A stretch of DNA of 64,000 nt, taken from positions 1-64,000 of the forward strand of contig CAZQLD010000003.1 of assembly GCA_964594115.1 (NCBI GenBank). The letters are read 5' to 3'. Under the pieces are notes generated by a model. It was not told where the DNA came from and did no database searches. It saw only the letters and a list, made by a program, of their open reading frames with translations. Source of the stretch: MFWN01 sp964594115 (GTDB taxonomy: Archaea; Nanobdellota; Nanobdellia; Pacearchaeales; GW2011-AR1). Below are positions 26,899-35,287 of the stretch, piece by piece. A program made the position numbers and the translations under genes. The stretch's first letter is position 1, and every line of letters starts with the position of its first letter.

Positions 26899-28218
26899 AT
26901 GCTTGAACAAATTAAGAATTTAGTGGAAAAATTTTCGCAACATAATGAAGACCAAAAAATTCAGATAGTGAGCCATCATGATACTGATGGAATCTGTTCT
27001 GCGGCAATAATGGCAACAGCCCTCCAAAGACTAGATAAAAAGTTTTCTGTAAGAATTGTAAAACAGCTTGAAAAAGAGATTATAGAAGAACTGCCCAAAG
27101 ATAGTGTTATAATATTTTTAGATTTAGCTTCAGGAAGTTTAGAAGAAATAAACAGATTAAAAACAGATGTTTATATCCTAGACCACCACGAAATTAATAA
27201 GAACGCTAAAATAGGGGAAAATGTAAATTTAGTAAATCCGAATCTTCAAGATAAAGAAAATTTATGCGGAGCTTGTCTGACATATCTCTTTGCTAAAGAA
27301 TTAAACAATAATAATAAAGATTTGGCAAATCTCGCAGTTATAGGAATGGTTGGCGACATGCTTGAAAAAAATATTGGAAAAATAGGAAATAACATAATAA
27401 ACGACGCTGAAATAATAATCAAAAAGGGTCTGTTGCTTTACCCTGCTACTCGCCCGCTAAATAAAACCTTAGAATTTAATTCTAGTGTATTTATTCCCGG
27501 TGTAACTGGCTCTTTTTCAGGAGCACAAAATCTTTTAAGAGAAGCAGGAATAGGAAAAAAAGATGGCAAGTACAAAAATTTAATAGAATTAAACGAAGAT
27601 GAAATGTCTAAATTAATTACTTCAATATTATTAAGAACGAACAAACAAAAAACTGAAGATCTCATTGGAAATATTTATTTGATAAAAATTTTTAATAAAT
27701 TAGAGGACACAAGAGAACTATCTGCTATGATAAATGCATGCTCAAGACTAGAACAAAGCCACATAGCCCTATCATTGTGCATGGGGAAAAAAGAAGCAAG
27801 GAAAAAAGCTGAAAAAATATACGCTAATTATAAACAACACCTAATTTCCGGTTTAAATTTTGTGTCAAACTCGAAGAAAATAGAAGGAGATAATTATATT
27901 ATAATAAATGCAAAAAACAATATAAAAGATACAGTAACAGGAACAATAGCTTCTATTCTTTCTATGTCTTCTATCTACAAAGAAGGAACAGCAATAATAA
28001 CAATGGCTCGCAGTGGGGATAAAATTAAAGTTTCTGGAAGAATTGCAGGAAGGAATGGTAGGAATATTCATGAAATTTTATCTTCAGTTATCCAAGAAAT
28101 AGGAGGGGAAGTAGGAGGCCACGCTCTCGCTGCAGGTTGTCTAATAGAAAAAGAAAAAGAAAAAGCATTTATCGAGGTGCTGAAAAAAAAGCTGGAAGTT
28201 GAATTAGTAAAGATTTAA
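26899..28218 (+). CDS. GAN/RecJ-like DHH-family nuclease
   Basis: A 439-aa protein. DHH phosphoesterase motifs: SHHDTDG (25-31), FLDLASGS (about 73-80) and LDHHEIN (94-100). A C-terminal DHHA1 domain carries SGRIAGRNGRNIHEILSS and GGEVGGHALAAGC. Archaeal members act as GINS-associated nuclease/Cdc45-like partners in replication or as 5'-3' exonucleases. The catalytic residues seem intact, so nuclease activity is expected. The stop overlaps the end of the next, convergent gene by four bases. Confidence 0.9.
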   Translation: MLEQIKNLVEKFSQHNEDQKIQIVSHHDTDGICSAAIMATALQRLDKKFSVRIVKQLEKEIIEELPKDSVIIFLDLASGSLEEINRLKTDVYILDHHEINKNAKIGENVNLVNPNLQDKENLCGACLTYLFAKELNNNNKDLANLAVIGMVGDMLEKNIGKIGNNIINDAEIIIKKGLLLYPATRPLNKTLEFNSSVFIPGVTGSFSGAQNLLREAGIGKKDGKYKNLIELNEDEMSKLITSILLRTNKQKTEDLIGNIYLIKIFNKLEDTRELSAMINACSRLEQSHIALSLCMGKKEARKKAEKIYANYKQHLISGLNFVSNSKKIEGDNYIIINAKNNIKDTVTGTIASILSMSSIYKEGTAIITMARSGDKIKVSGRIAGRNGRNIHEILSSVIQEIGGEVGGHALAAGCLIEKEKEKAFIEVLKKKLEVELVKI

Positions 28219-28475
28219 AAATCCTCTTTCTTAGACATGTGAACACTTTTAAAAACCAACTTCTCTAATTTTTTAAAATCTTCTGGATTATGCTCCTTAA
28301 ATTCAGAGATAAATATCTCTCCTGTTTCCTCGTTTTCCAGGATAGCTACATATTTATCTTTTTTGTTAAAGATGCACTTTGGAAATAAATAATGCTCGTG
28401 CCACTTAATATTTTTTTCTGTTAGTTCTTCAGCTATTTTCATCCATTCTGAGAATGATATTTTTTTAGATTTCAT
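28215..28475 (-). CDS. Hypothetical protein (86 aa)
   Basis: Soluble alpha/beta protein. N-terminal helical part (SFSEWMKIAEELTEKNIKWH), a strand pair (KYVAILENEETGEIFISEF) and a C-terminal helix. No family recognised. Tail-to-tail with the RecJ-like gene, four-base overlap. It resembles the 79-aa protein at 25404-25643 in size and in having a strand pair with an acidic turn, but I cannot claim homology. Confidence 0.5.
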   Translation of the reverse strand: MKSKKISFSEWMKIAEELTEKNIKWHEHYLFPKCIFNKKDKYVAILENEETGEIFISEFKEHNPEDFKKLEKLVFKSVHMSKKEDF

Positions 28476-28571
28476 AATCTAATTATTGCTCTAAGGTTTA
28501 ATAAATTTTTGGTGAATTAAAGAAAATCCCTAAAACAAAAGTTTTATAATGCTTCTTTTAATGATTTCTCT

Positions 28572-28739
28572 ATGAAAAGCAGATTTGTTAGAGTTAGATG
28601 TCAAAAATGTAAGAACGAACAAATAGTATTTGGAAAAGCCTCTTCCACAGTAAAATGTTTGATATGTGACTCAGATCTTACAGAATCAAGTGGTGGAAAA
28701 ACAAAAATCAAAGCAAGAGTTATTGAGGTGCTAAATTAA
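28572..28739 (+). CDS. rps27e: Small ribosomal subunit protein eS27 (S27e)
   Basis: A 55-aa frame starting MKSRFVRVRCQKCKNEQIVF and containing STVKCLICDSDL: two CxxC pairs of the S27e zinc finger. It is followed nine bases later by aIF2-alpha, a conserved archaeal order (S27e then aIF2-alpha). Confidence 0.95.
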   Translation: MKSRFVRVRCQKCKNEQIVFGKASSTVKCLICDSDLTESSGGKTKIKARVIEVLN

Positions 28740-28748
28740 TTTAGAAAA

Positions 28749-29444
28749 ATGCAAAAGAAATTAGAAGAAGGCCAAATCGTTTTATGTACTGTAACCAAAG
28801 TAGTTGGAACAACAGTTTTTATAAAAATTGAAGGTTATGATAAAGAAGGAACAATAATGACATCTGAAATCGCACCAGGAAGAATAAGAAACCTAAGAGA
28901 CTACGTCGTTCCAAATAAAAAAATTGTCTGCAAAATATTAAGAATAGACAAAAGCCATACAGATTTAAGTTTAAGGAGGGTAGCAGCAAAAGAAAAAAGG
29001 GAAATCCTTGAAAATTATAAAAAAGAAAAAAGTTTAATCGCCACACTAAAAACCATCTTAAAAGATGCCGAGCTAATAATCAAGAAAATTAAAGAAGAAT
29101 CTTTTTTAACAGAATTTTTTGAAAAAGCAAAAGAAAATCCAGAATTATTAAAGGATTTGATGAGTAAAGAAGAAGCCACAAAACTTCTTAAAATCTTGAA
29201 AGAAAAAAAAGAAAAGGAAATATCTGTCAAGAAAAAATTCTCTCTAACTAGTCAGGCAGAAGATGGGATGACAAAAATAAAAAAGATTCTGCCCCTAGAA
29301 ACAACATATATTGCAGCAGGAAAATTCTTAATTACAGTTAAGGATAAGAACTATAAAGAGGCTAACATAAAAATTAATAATCTTTTAGGGGATATAGAAA
29401 AAAAAGCAAAACAAGAAAACTGTGTTTTTTCTGTTGAAAAATGA
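28749..29444 (+). CDS. eif2a: Translation initiation factor aIF2 subunit alpha
   Basis: A 231-aa protein, somewhat shorter than the usual 260 or so. The N-terminal S1/OB domain (about residues 1-85) reads GQIVLCTVTKVVGTTVFIKI and ends LSLRRV. A helical middle and a C-terminal alpha/beta domain that binds aIF2-gamma follow (ETTYIAAGKFLITVKDKNYKE). With the gamma subunit it carries Met-tRNAi to the ribosome. Its stop overlaps the next start (ATGA). Confidence 0.93.
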   Translation: MQKKLEEGQIVLCTVTKVVGTTVFIKIEGYDKEGTIMTSEIAPGRIRNLRDYVVPNKKIVCKILRIDKSHTDLSLRRVAAKEKREILENYKKEKSLIATLKTILKDAELIIKKIKEESFLTEFFEKAKENPELLKDLMSKEEATKLLKILKEKKEKEISVKKKFSLTSQAEDGMTKIKKILPLETTYIAAGKFLITVKDKNYKEANIKINNLLGDIEKKAKQENCVFSVEK

Positions 29445-30388
29445 AAATTGATTCTGTTTTATTCGCAAAAGTCAAAACTTTTGAAGAATTTCAAGAGTTC
29501 ATCAATAAACTAGACATAAAGGGAAAGAATTTTATTATCAAACCTAATTGGGTAGAACCCACTAAAGGACAATATACAGAGCCAAAACCTTTGCGCTGGC
29601 TTTTTGATTGTTTAAAAGGCAAAAAAGTAATTATCGAAAGCCATACAGTTTGGAGAAATAAAATTTTAATGGAGACCGGAGAAGTAGTTGTCAATGAAAA
29701 AAATGTAAATGAGAAAAAAGATTTTTTAAGAGAACAGGAAAAATGGTTTCTTGAATCTACTGGTATAAATAATTTATTAAAAGAGTATAATGTTGAATAT
29801 ATTAATGTTACTGAAGAAGTATGGAAAGGAAAAACTGTTGAGCCAAAAATAATCCAACAAATTGTTGAAAAAAAATTTCCACCAATAAGGCACAAAGAGC
29901 TTTATGGTATTATACCCAAGAAAATCTTTGAATTAAAAGATGCTGTTTTTATTGACTTTGCTAAACTTAAAACAAACAGAGGTTTTGCAATGACACTCTC
30001 TACTAAAAACCTATTTGGATTAATTCCTGACCCAAAACGCTCCCCAAAATATCATGATCATGAGGCAAAAATAATCCCTTATGCAGTCCTAGATATAAAC
30101 AAAATTTACCGTGCATTATTTAACTGTATCTTTATTAATGAAGGAATATTTACTGCAGTAGACGGCCCTTCTCCTGAAGAAAGCAGATTAAAAGAAAATG
30201 TTAATTTAATTGTTGGAGGGAAAAACTCAATTGATGTTGATTTAGTAACTGCAAAACTAGTTGGAATCAGCCCAGAAATCTTATTAAAAAAATTACTTAA
30301 TCCAACTAAAGAAATCTTTAAGTTTAACTCTGGAATATTAAATAAAGTTCCAGAGAATTTTACTGATAAATTTACTTATGATAAATAA
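29441..30388 (+). CDS. DUF362-family protein
   Basis: A 315-aa protein with the DUF362 (COG2006) layout: KNFIIKPNWVEP near residue 30, a GFAMTLSTKNLFGLIPD core near 180, and DGPSPEES followed by a typical end, DVDLVTAKLVGI. No ferredoxin-like CxxCxxC domain is present, although some members have one. Function unknown. It lies between aIF2-alpha (four-base overlap) and nop10, genes that are direct neighbours in many archaea, so it appears inserted into a conserved operon. Confidence 0.82.
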   Translation: MKIDSVLFAKVKTFEEFQEFINKLDIKGKNFIIKPNWVEPTKGQYTEPKPLRWLFDCLKGKKVIIESHTVWRNKILMETGEVVVNEKNVNEKKDFLREQEKWFLESTGINNLLKEYNVEYINVTEEVWKGKTVEPKIIQQIVEKKFPPIRHKELYGIIPKKIFELKDAVFIDFAKLKTNRGFAMTLSTKNLFGLIPDPKRSPKYHDHEAKIIPYAVLDINKIYRALFNCIFINEGIFTAVDGPSPEESRLKENVNLIVGGKNSIDVDLVTAKLVGISPEILLKKLLNPTKEIFKFNSGILNKVPENFTDKFTYDK

Positions 30389-30390
30389 AG

Positions 30391-30507
30391 ATGAAACTCA
30401 AAAAGTGCCCCGAATGCAAAACATACACACTAAATTCGCTGTGTAAAAAGTGTAAAAAGAAAACAAAACAAGCAGGATATAAATTCAAACACTATACTTT
30501 TAAATAA
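30391..30507 (+). CDS. nop10: H/ACA ribonucleoprotein subunit Nop10 (very short)
   Basis: A 38-aa frame opening MKLKKCPECKTYTLNSLC and holding a zinc ribbon (C6, C9, C18, C21). Canonical archaeal Nop10 is about 55-60 aa with a C-terminal proline-containing linker and helix; here the protein ends after KFKHYTFK. Position after the aIF2-alpha gene fits Nop10. It joins Cbf5, Gar1 and L7Ae for RNA-guided pseudouridylation. Confidence 0.8.
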   Translation: MKLKKCPECKTYTLNSLCKKCKKKTKQAGYKFKHYTFK

Positions 30508-30555
30508 ATATTAGACAATAATAATTAATTTAAATAAAAGAAAAAATACAGAACC

Positions 30556-30864
30556 ATGATTATAGACTATAATGGTAGTGTCCAATTATGGGAGCATAAA
30601 TATTATGAAGGAGAGAAAAATGGAGACAGAATTGAGAAAAAAATTAAAAAAATTTCCCATATAGAGTTAAGTGATGGAAAATTAGCATTTAATAAAAATA
30701 AAAGCCTCACTGTTGTCAGGATTTCTAAAGCTTATATTTACAAAGGTAAAGAGAAAACAAAACAATACAGAAGACTAGTCAGAATAGAAACAACTGGAAA
30801 TGGAAAACCTCCAAAAAACCTAACAGGCTTATTAAAAACAGAGGATTTTGAAAAAAAGGTCTAA
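30556..30864 (+). CDS. Hypothetical protein (102 aa)
   Basis: A basic, strand-rich soluble protein (MIIDYNGSVQLWEHKYYEGE; LTVVRISKAYIYKGKEKTKQ). No family recognised. It has a promoter of its own (AT-rich stretch at about 30508-30550) and ends four bases into the convergent endonuclease Q gene. The high Lys content and beta pattern would allow nucleic-acid binding, but nothing specific shows it. Confidence 0.55.
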   Translation: MIIDYNGSVQLWEHKYYEGEKNGDRIEKKIKKISHIELSDGKLAFNKNKSLTVVRISKAYIYKGKEKTKQYRRLVRIETTGNGKPPKNLTGLLKTEDFEKKV

Positions 30865-32096
30865 AATAATTTTGCCTGTTTTTCAGGAAGTATGGCTTGT
30901 CCATAAACCCCATCATAACCTGGCTTAACTTTTATCCTGCCCTGCCTATTTAAAATTATCAATTCAACTAATAACTCATTTTTCAAAACTTTAGCTAACT
31001 CAATTTTTTCCACATTTAATAAAATATTAAACTCATTTTTAAAATGCTCAATTAACTCATTATAAACTCTCCAGCAGGATTTTGAATTCATTCCAGAACC
31101 TAAAGCTAAAGAAATCAGTTCATGCAAAGGAAGAAGAGTGTAATATTTTTTCTTATTTTTATAATCTGCCGGTCCTTGTTTTCCAGATAACTCATCAACC
31201 CTATATTCAACACCAACAATCAAATTACTGCCACATTTAGGACATCTTCCCTCCAGTCTTCTTGTTTCTTCAAAACTACAAGAAAAATCACAATTCCTAT
31301 GGCCATCATAATGATATTTTCCATAAGCAGGGTCCACTTCAATAGTTCCAATAAATCTATTGGTTCTTATTTGATTTAATATAACCTCATAAGAAAGTTT
31401 TTCATTTTCTTCTAATTTAAATATAGTTGATTCTCTTCCAATTCTCCAAGGCCAAAACGAATGAGAATCAGAAAAACTTACAATAGAAATGTTATCTAAT
31501 TCTTTTATTTTCCAGTTCATCTCAGGATCTGAAGAAAGCCCTGTCTCAATCGCATGAATTCTGTCAACCTTATCTCCAAAAGCCTCCTTTAAACTATCAA
31601 ACCCTCCCTTGCTTCCAAAAATTCCAAACCAGGGTGTCCAGATATGTGCAGGAATAACCTCAATTCTCTCATCAATCTCCTGCATTTTTGCAACAAAGTC
31701 TCTGCAAGTTATTCCAAAAATAGGTCTCCCATCATAATCTCTTCTTCCTTTTGTATCTAAATACTCATTAATCTTGTCTACTACTTCTAAACTTGGGGCT
31801 AAATAAACTAAATGAACTCTCCTGCCTTTTTCATCTTGACTATAAATTAAACTTATTTCAGAACTTAAAATAAATGGAAACTTTCCTTCTTCATCCTCAT
31901 ACCACAAAATCCCATTTTCTTCTCTTAATTCTTCTAATTCAATGAGCCACTGAGGATGTGTAAAATCTCCTGTCCCTAATAAACCCAAACCTTTTACACG
32001 GGCCCATTTAACCAAATTCAGTATATTTAGCTGACTGCTACAAGCCCTTGAAAATCTAGAGTGTATATGCAAATCTCCAATAATTTCTCTAACCAT
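30861..32096 (-). CDS. Endonuclease Q (PHP-domain DNA repair nuclease)
   Basis: From the ATG at 32096 (411 aa). PHP motifs DLHIHSRFSRACS (from residue 8), GTGDFTHPQW, PAHIWTPWFGIFGS and FSDSHSFWPWRIGRE. A Cys4 zinc site (CDFSC...CPKCG) and a helical C-terminus complete the EndoQ family architecture. EndoQ cuts 5' of deaminated bases and abasic sites. Together with the UDG-like gene at 8955 this gives two routes for deamination repair. A GTG two codons upstream is an alternative start. Confidence 0.9.
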   Translation of the reverse strand: MVREIIGDLHIHSRFSRACSSQLNILNLVKWARVKGLGLLGTGDFTHPQWLIELEELREENGILWYEDEEGKFPFILSSEISLIYSQDEKGRRVHLVYLAPSLEVVDKINEYLDTKGRRDYDGRPIFGITCRDFVAKMQEIDERIEVIPAHIWTPWFGIFGSKGGFDSLKEAFGDKVDRIHAIETGLSSDPEMNWKIKELDNISIVSFSDSHSFWPWRIGRESTIFKLEENEKLSYEVILNQIRTNRFIGTIEVDPAYGKYHYDGHRNCDFSCSFEETRRLEGRCPKCGSNLIVGVEYRVDELSGKQGPADYKNKKKYYTLLPLHELISLALGSGMNSKSCWRVYNELIEHFKNEFNILLNVEKIELAKVLKNELLVELIILNRQGRIKVKPGYDGVYGQAILPEKQAKLF

Positions 32097-32133
32097 AAAC
32101 ACAAAAGAAAAAATTAGTTTTTATAGATTATTG

Positions 32134-32157
32134 TTCTTAGCTTAAACTCTTAAAAAT
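32134..32157. repeat. 24-bp direct repeat, left copy
   Basis: Begins TTCTTAGCTTAAACTC. It is identical over 24 bases to 33004-33027, and the two copies bracket the SDR gene. This copy lies in the intergenic space upstream of that gene. Confidence 0.85.
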
Positions 32158-32207
32158 ATATAACCTATCACAAGAATTCTTAAAAATACTATTTCTATGG
32201 GTTTTTC

Positions 32208-33002
32208 ATGGACTCGGGATTAAAAAATAAAATAGCTATTGTAACAGGCGGTGCAGCAGGAATTGGAAAAGCCACAGTAGAACTATTAGCAGAAGAAGGT
32301 GCAGTCCCAGTATTTATTGATAATAATAAAAGGGCAGGGGAAAGACTAAGCAAAAACCTTAATAAAGAAAACAAATTTATATGTGGTGATTTAAGAGATG
32401 AAAAATTCTGCAAACAAGCTGTAGAGAAAACAATAAAAGATTATAAAAGATTAAATATTTTGATAAACAATGCTGGAAGAAATGACTTCCTTGAAATAGA
32501 TAATACTTCTCCTCAAAAATTTAGAGAATCTTTAGAAGAAAATTTAGTTCAATATTATTCTATGACCTATTATAGCTGGCCCCATTTAAAGAAAAGTAAA
32601 GGAAATATTGTCTTTGTTGGATCAAAGGTAGCAGTAGTTGGAGAGGGAAAAACCATAGCTTATGCAGCAGCAAAAGGAGCAATAAATAGTTTAACAAGAG
32701 AACTAGCAACAAAAGCAGTTAATGAAAAACTTGGAATAAGGGTAAATTGTGTACTTCCGGGAGTTGTTGCAACCCCACAACATCAAGCCTATATAAAAAA
32801 AACATATGGTGATCTTAAAAGAGGGAATCAAATATTTGGGCAAAGAATTCCACTAGGCAATAGACCAACAACACCTAGAGAAGTAGCTAATGAAATTATA
32901 TTTTTAGCTTCAAAACTTGCATCACATACAACAGGACAATTAAGATTTCCAGAAGGGGGATATGTTCATCTAGATAGGCAGGTTACAGGAAAATATGATT
33001 AA
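32208..33002 (+). CDS. Short-chain dehydrogenase/reductase
   Basis: A 264-aa classical SDR: cofactor motif TGGAAGIG (13-20), NNAG (87-90), catalytic Ser139, Tyr152 and Lys156 (YAAAK). The C-terminus has the usual SHTTGQLRFPEGG segment. D38 at the end of strand 2 favours NAD over NADP. Substrate unknown. The gene is bounded by perfect 24-bp direct repeats and sits among unrelated genes, suggesting that it arrived as a discrete insertion. Confidence 0.92.
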   Translation: MDSGLKNKIAIVTGGAAGIGKATVELLAEEGAVPVFIDNNKRAGERLSKNLNKENKFICGDLRDEKFCKQAVEKTIKDYKRLNILINNAGRNDFLEIDNTSPQKFRESLEENLVQYYSMTYYSWPHLKKSKGNIVFVGSKVAVVGEGKTIAYAAAKGAINSLTRELATKAVNEKLGIRVNCVLPGVVATPQHQAYIKKTYGDLKRGNQIFGQRIPLGNRPTTPREVANEIIFLASKLASHTTGQLRFPEGGYVHLDRQVTGKYD

Positions 33003-33003
33003 T

Positions 33004-33027
33004 TTCTTAGCTTAAACTCTTAAAAAT
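33004..33027. repeat. 24-bp direct repeat, right copy
   Basis: Second copy of the repeat at 32134-32157. It starts two bases after the SDR stop and overlaps the last codons of the convergent membrane-protein gene (its FLRV-stop end), so in this copy the sequence is partly coding. Confidence 0.85.
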
Positions 33028-33536
33028 CTAACCAATTGATAAATATCTCCTGGAAGGTAAGTTACATTTGCAAGAGTTATTTGAACTAAAGCAATCAGCC
33101 ACATAAATAATATCCAGTTAACAGCTAATACCCATGTTAAATTCACGCTCTTACCAAATCTTATTTTATAAAAAAGATACACATTAGAAATAGTTAAATA
33201 AATTGCAATTAAAAATAGAAATTTTAAATCAGAAACTATACCTGCAATATTAACCTCTGTCCTCTGATATTTATCCAGTTTTTTGTACTCAGTAAGACTA
33301 AATCTTGTAACCCCTAATTTATCATTTTGCGGATTAAAAAAATTAGGTATTGTTGACAATAAATCAATCTCATAATAACTCTCAACACCATATTTTTCTA
33401 AAGTATTAAAATGCCCTCTTTCATGAAAATAAGTAGATATTTGCACAAGATATGGAAGAATAAAAAATATGCTCACAAACAGAAAAAAAGCTACTTTAAG
33501 TACCTTCGCTGCCTCTTTTTTAAACTCCTCATTCAT
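33012..33536 (-). CDS. Integral membrane protein with HExxH motif (site-2-protease-like)
   Basis: A 174-aa protein. The first transmembrane helix (about 14-34) leads directly into STYFHERGHF, a zinc-protease HExxH (H38-H42) at a membrane-proximal site. Two further helices lie at about 105-123 and 133-155. A later NVTYLPGD resembles the N-x-x-P...D element supplying the third ligand in M50 proteases. No exact family match is claimed. The C-terminal codons lie in the 24-bp repeat. Confidence 0.55.
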   Translation of the reverse strand: MNEEFKKEAAKVLKVAFFLFVSIFFILPYLVQISTYFHERGHFNTLEKYGVESYYEIDLLSTIPNFFNPQNDKLGVTRFSLTEYKKLDKYQRTEVNIAGIVSDLKFLFLIAIYLTISNVYLFYKIRFGKSVNLTWVLAVNWILFMWLIALVQITLANVTYLPGDIYQLVRFLRV

Positions 33537-33588
33537 AGTAAATAAACAGAAATAAAGTTAATAAATGTTACCTTCATTTTACAATAAT

Positions 33589-33689
33589 GTCCCTATAGTT
33601 CAATTGGATAGAACGCGACCTTGCGGTTGGAAAGAGAAAACTAGGTTTGCAAAAAGGTTGTAATCGGGGTTCAAGTCCTCGTGGGGACA
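33589..33689 (+). tRNA. tRNA-Arg (anticodon GCG) with about 28-nt intron
   Basis: Acceptor GTCCCTA/TGGGGAC (one G-T pair), anticodon stem CGACC/GGTTG, anticodon GCG, T arm CGGGG-TTCAAGT-CCTCG, discriminator A. The exons are 33589-33626 and 33655-33689; the intron at 33627-33654 lies after position 37, the canonical archaeal site. Confidence 0.9.
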
Positions 33690-33694
33690 TTCTT

Positions 33695-34681
33695 TCAAAC
33701 CTCATCCCTTAAGCCATCTGCTGTAATAAAAAAAACAGTCTCATTTTCCGGCAGATTGGGACTATCAATCATCTTTGCGACTCTGCTGTCTTTCTTGCCT
33801 CTTCTTAAATACATCCTGTAAGTTGAAGCATGCCCTACTATATGCCCTCCTATAGCTGTTGTAGGATCTCCAAACATCAGTGCAGGATTTGCCATAACCT
33901 GATTCGTAACATAAATAGCAAGATTATACTGTTCTGCCAGTCTCATTAGTGTATGCAAATACCTGTTTAACTTTTGTTGTCTGTCTGCTAACTGCCCTCT
34001 TCCAGAAAATTCTGCCCTAAAATGTGCAGTTAAACTATCAATAACTACTAATTTTATTGGCTCCCCATCTTTAATCATTTCTCCTATCCTATCTATTAAT
34101 AAAATCTGATGATCTGAGTTTAAAGCCCTGGCAACAAGTATATTCTTAAGTATTTTTTCAGGATTTGCGCCCATTGCTTCTGCAATCTGCTTTACTCTTT
34201 CAGGCCTAAATGTTCCTTCTGTATCAATATAAACCGCCTTCCCATTTGCACCACCCATATCTAAAGGCAACTGAACATTTACAGCCAAGCTTAATCCAAG
34301 CTGTGTTTTTCCACTGCCATAAGCTCCAAAACTTTCTGTCATTGACTTTGTTTCTACACCCCTCCCCCCCAGAAGATTGTCTAGATTTTTACTTCCAGTT
34401 GTAATATAAAGAACCTCTTCTCTTTTCTTAGCAAAATCCGTGCCTGTCTGAAATCCAAGTTTCATCATTTTTCTTGCTGCCTGTATAGACTTTCTTGCTA
34501 CAGCTTCACCAACCCCTGCTAACTCAGATAATCCAGGAGGAGTCATTACTGCAAGCCCCATCAAATCATAAACTCCAGCAGCTTCCAGCTTTGCAATAGA
34601 GCTCGGACCAATTCCAGGCAGGTCACTTAACTTATATTCTTTCTCTTCTTTTCCCTCAGCTTTCCCTTTTTTTTCAGCCAT
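33695..34681 (-). CDS. radA: Recombinase RadA
   Basis: A 328-aa protein, normal length. The N-terminal helix-hairpin-helix domain (LSDLPGIGPSSIAKLEAAG, about 18-36) precedes the RecA core: Walker A GAYGSGKTQ (119-127), Walker B LVVIDSLT, and DNA-binding loops around RQQKLNRYLHTL and NPALMFGDP. It forms filaments on ssDNA for strand exchange. No intein. The promoter region carries a palindromic 45-bp element shared with filament-locus genes. Confidence 0.97.
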   Translation of the reverse strand: MAEKKGKAEGKEEKEYKLSDLPGIGPSSIAKLEAAGVYDLMGLAVMTPPGLSELAGVGEAVARKSIQAARKMMKLGFQTGTDFAKKREEVLYITTGSKNLDNLLGGRGVETKSMTESFGAYGSGKTQLGLSLAVNVQLPLDMGGANGKAVYIDTEGTFRPERVKQIAEAMGANPEKILKNILVARALNSDHQILLIDRIGEMIKDGEPIKLVVIDSLTAHFRAEFSGRGQLADRQQKLNRYLHTLMRLAEQYNLAIYVTNQVMANPALMFGDPTTAIGGHIVGHASTYRMYLRRGKKDSRVAKMIDSPNLPENETVFFITADGLRDEV

Positions 34682-34705
34682 TTTTAGTTCTTTTTTTCCA
34701 ACTTA

Positions 34706-34750
34706 ATTTCTTTCTTCCTAAGTTCTTTCTTTTTTAAAGAAAGAAGCTAT
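34706..34750 (-). promoter_or_regulatory. Palindrome-containing leader element, type B (radA copy)
   Basis: A 45-bp element with perfect 10-bp arms TTCTTTCTTT/AAAGAAAGAA and a 3-base loop, 24 bases upstream of the radA start. It differs from the copy at 59088-59132 by one base and from that at 41340-41384 by three; a diverged copy is at 55205-55249. Each lies in front of a minus-strand start codon. Role unknown: operator or 5' leader structure. Confidence 0.7.
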
Positions 34751-34823
34751 TTCTAAGAAAAGAAAGCTGTTTTATAAGTTTTACCTTGATTTATTATATA
34801 TTTCAAAACATATTATAAATTTA

Positions 34824-35273
34824 TCAGAAAAACATAAAAACCACTAAAGTAATATCTATCAAAACAAAAGCAAGAAAAATGCTTGTTTCTACTAAGCTTC
34901 CTGTCTTTAATCTCCAGTTACTCTTCTTTTTATAAGGCCAAAAAGGTATTATTCCTTCCATTGTAAAACTATCTACAAATAAATGTATACCATAACCCAT
35001 AAAAAAAGCTAAACTTGCAGAAGGTAAGAAAAAAGCTAATAAAAAAGAAACAATAATACAAAAAGTAAAACTATGGAAGGGGCCTCTATGCTTTACAAAA
35101 AACTGTAAAAAACTAAAGCCTTTAAATTTTCCAATAGTTGAAAATCCTGTGTCAATATCTGGCAATAATGTAGCAATAAGGGTCACAAAAATAAACAATA
35201 ATTGATTATTGACATGTTTCACAAATAAGATTATTGCAAAGATTACCAAAGCCAAATGTGTTCTTAACAGCAT
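34824..35273 (-). CDS. DUF457/YdjM-like membrane-bound metal-dependent hydrolase
   Basis: A 149-aa protein with four predicted transmembrane helices. Conserved polar motifs inside the membrane region: LLPDIDT (near 40), HRGPFHSF (near 65), and GYGIHLFVDSFTMEGIIPFWP (near 95-115), the signature of the YdjM/DUF457 family (COG1988). The His/Asp set suggests a metal site; family members are annotated as hydrolases without a defined substrate. Probably co-transcribed with the Nudix gene 14 bases upstream. Confidence 0.85.
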   Translation of the reverse strand: MLLRTHLALVIFAIILFVKHVNNQLLFIFVTLIATLLPDIDTGFSTIGKFKGFSFLQFFVKHRGPFHSFTFCIIVSFLLAFFLPSASLAFFMGYGIHLFVDSFTMEGIIPFWPYKKKSNWRLKTGSLVETSIFLAFVLIDITLVVFMFF

Positions 35274-35287
35274 TTTAAATTCCTCTT

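Noticed and set aside
30861..32096. Generic PHP-domain phosphoesterase
   Set aside because: The combined PHP motifs, Cys4 zinc site and C-terminal domain fit endonuclease Q more specifically.
34706..34750. Palindromic leader elements read as MITE-type transposons
   Set aside because: No target-site duplications are visible, and the known copies all lie just before start codons on one strand; regulation is the simpler reading, though not proven.
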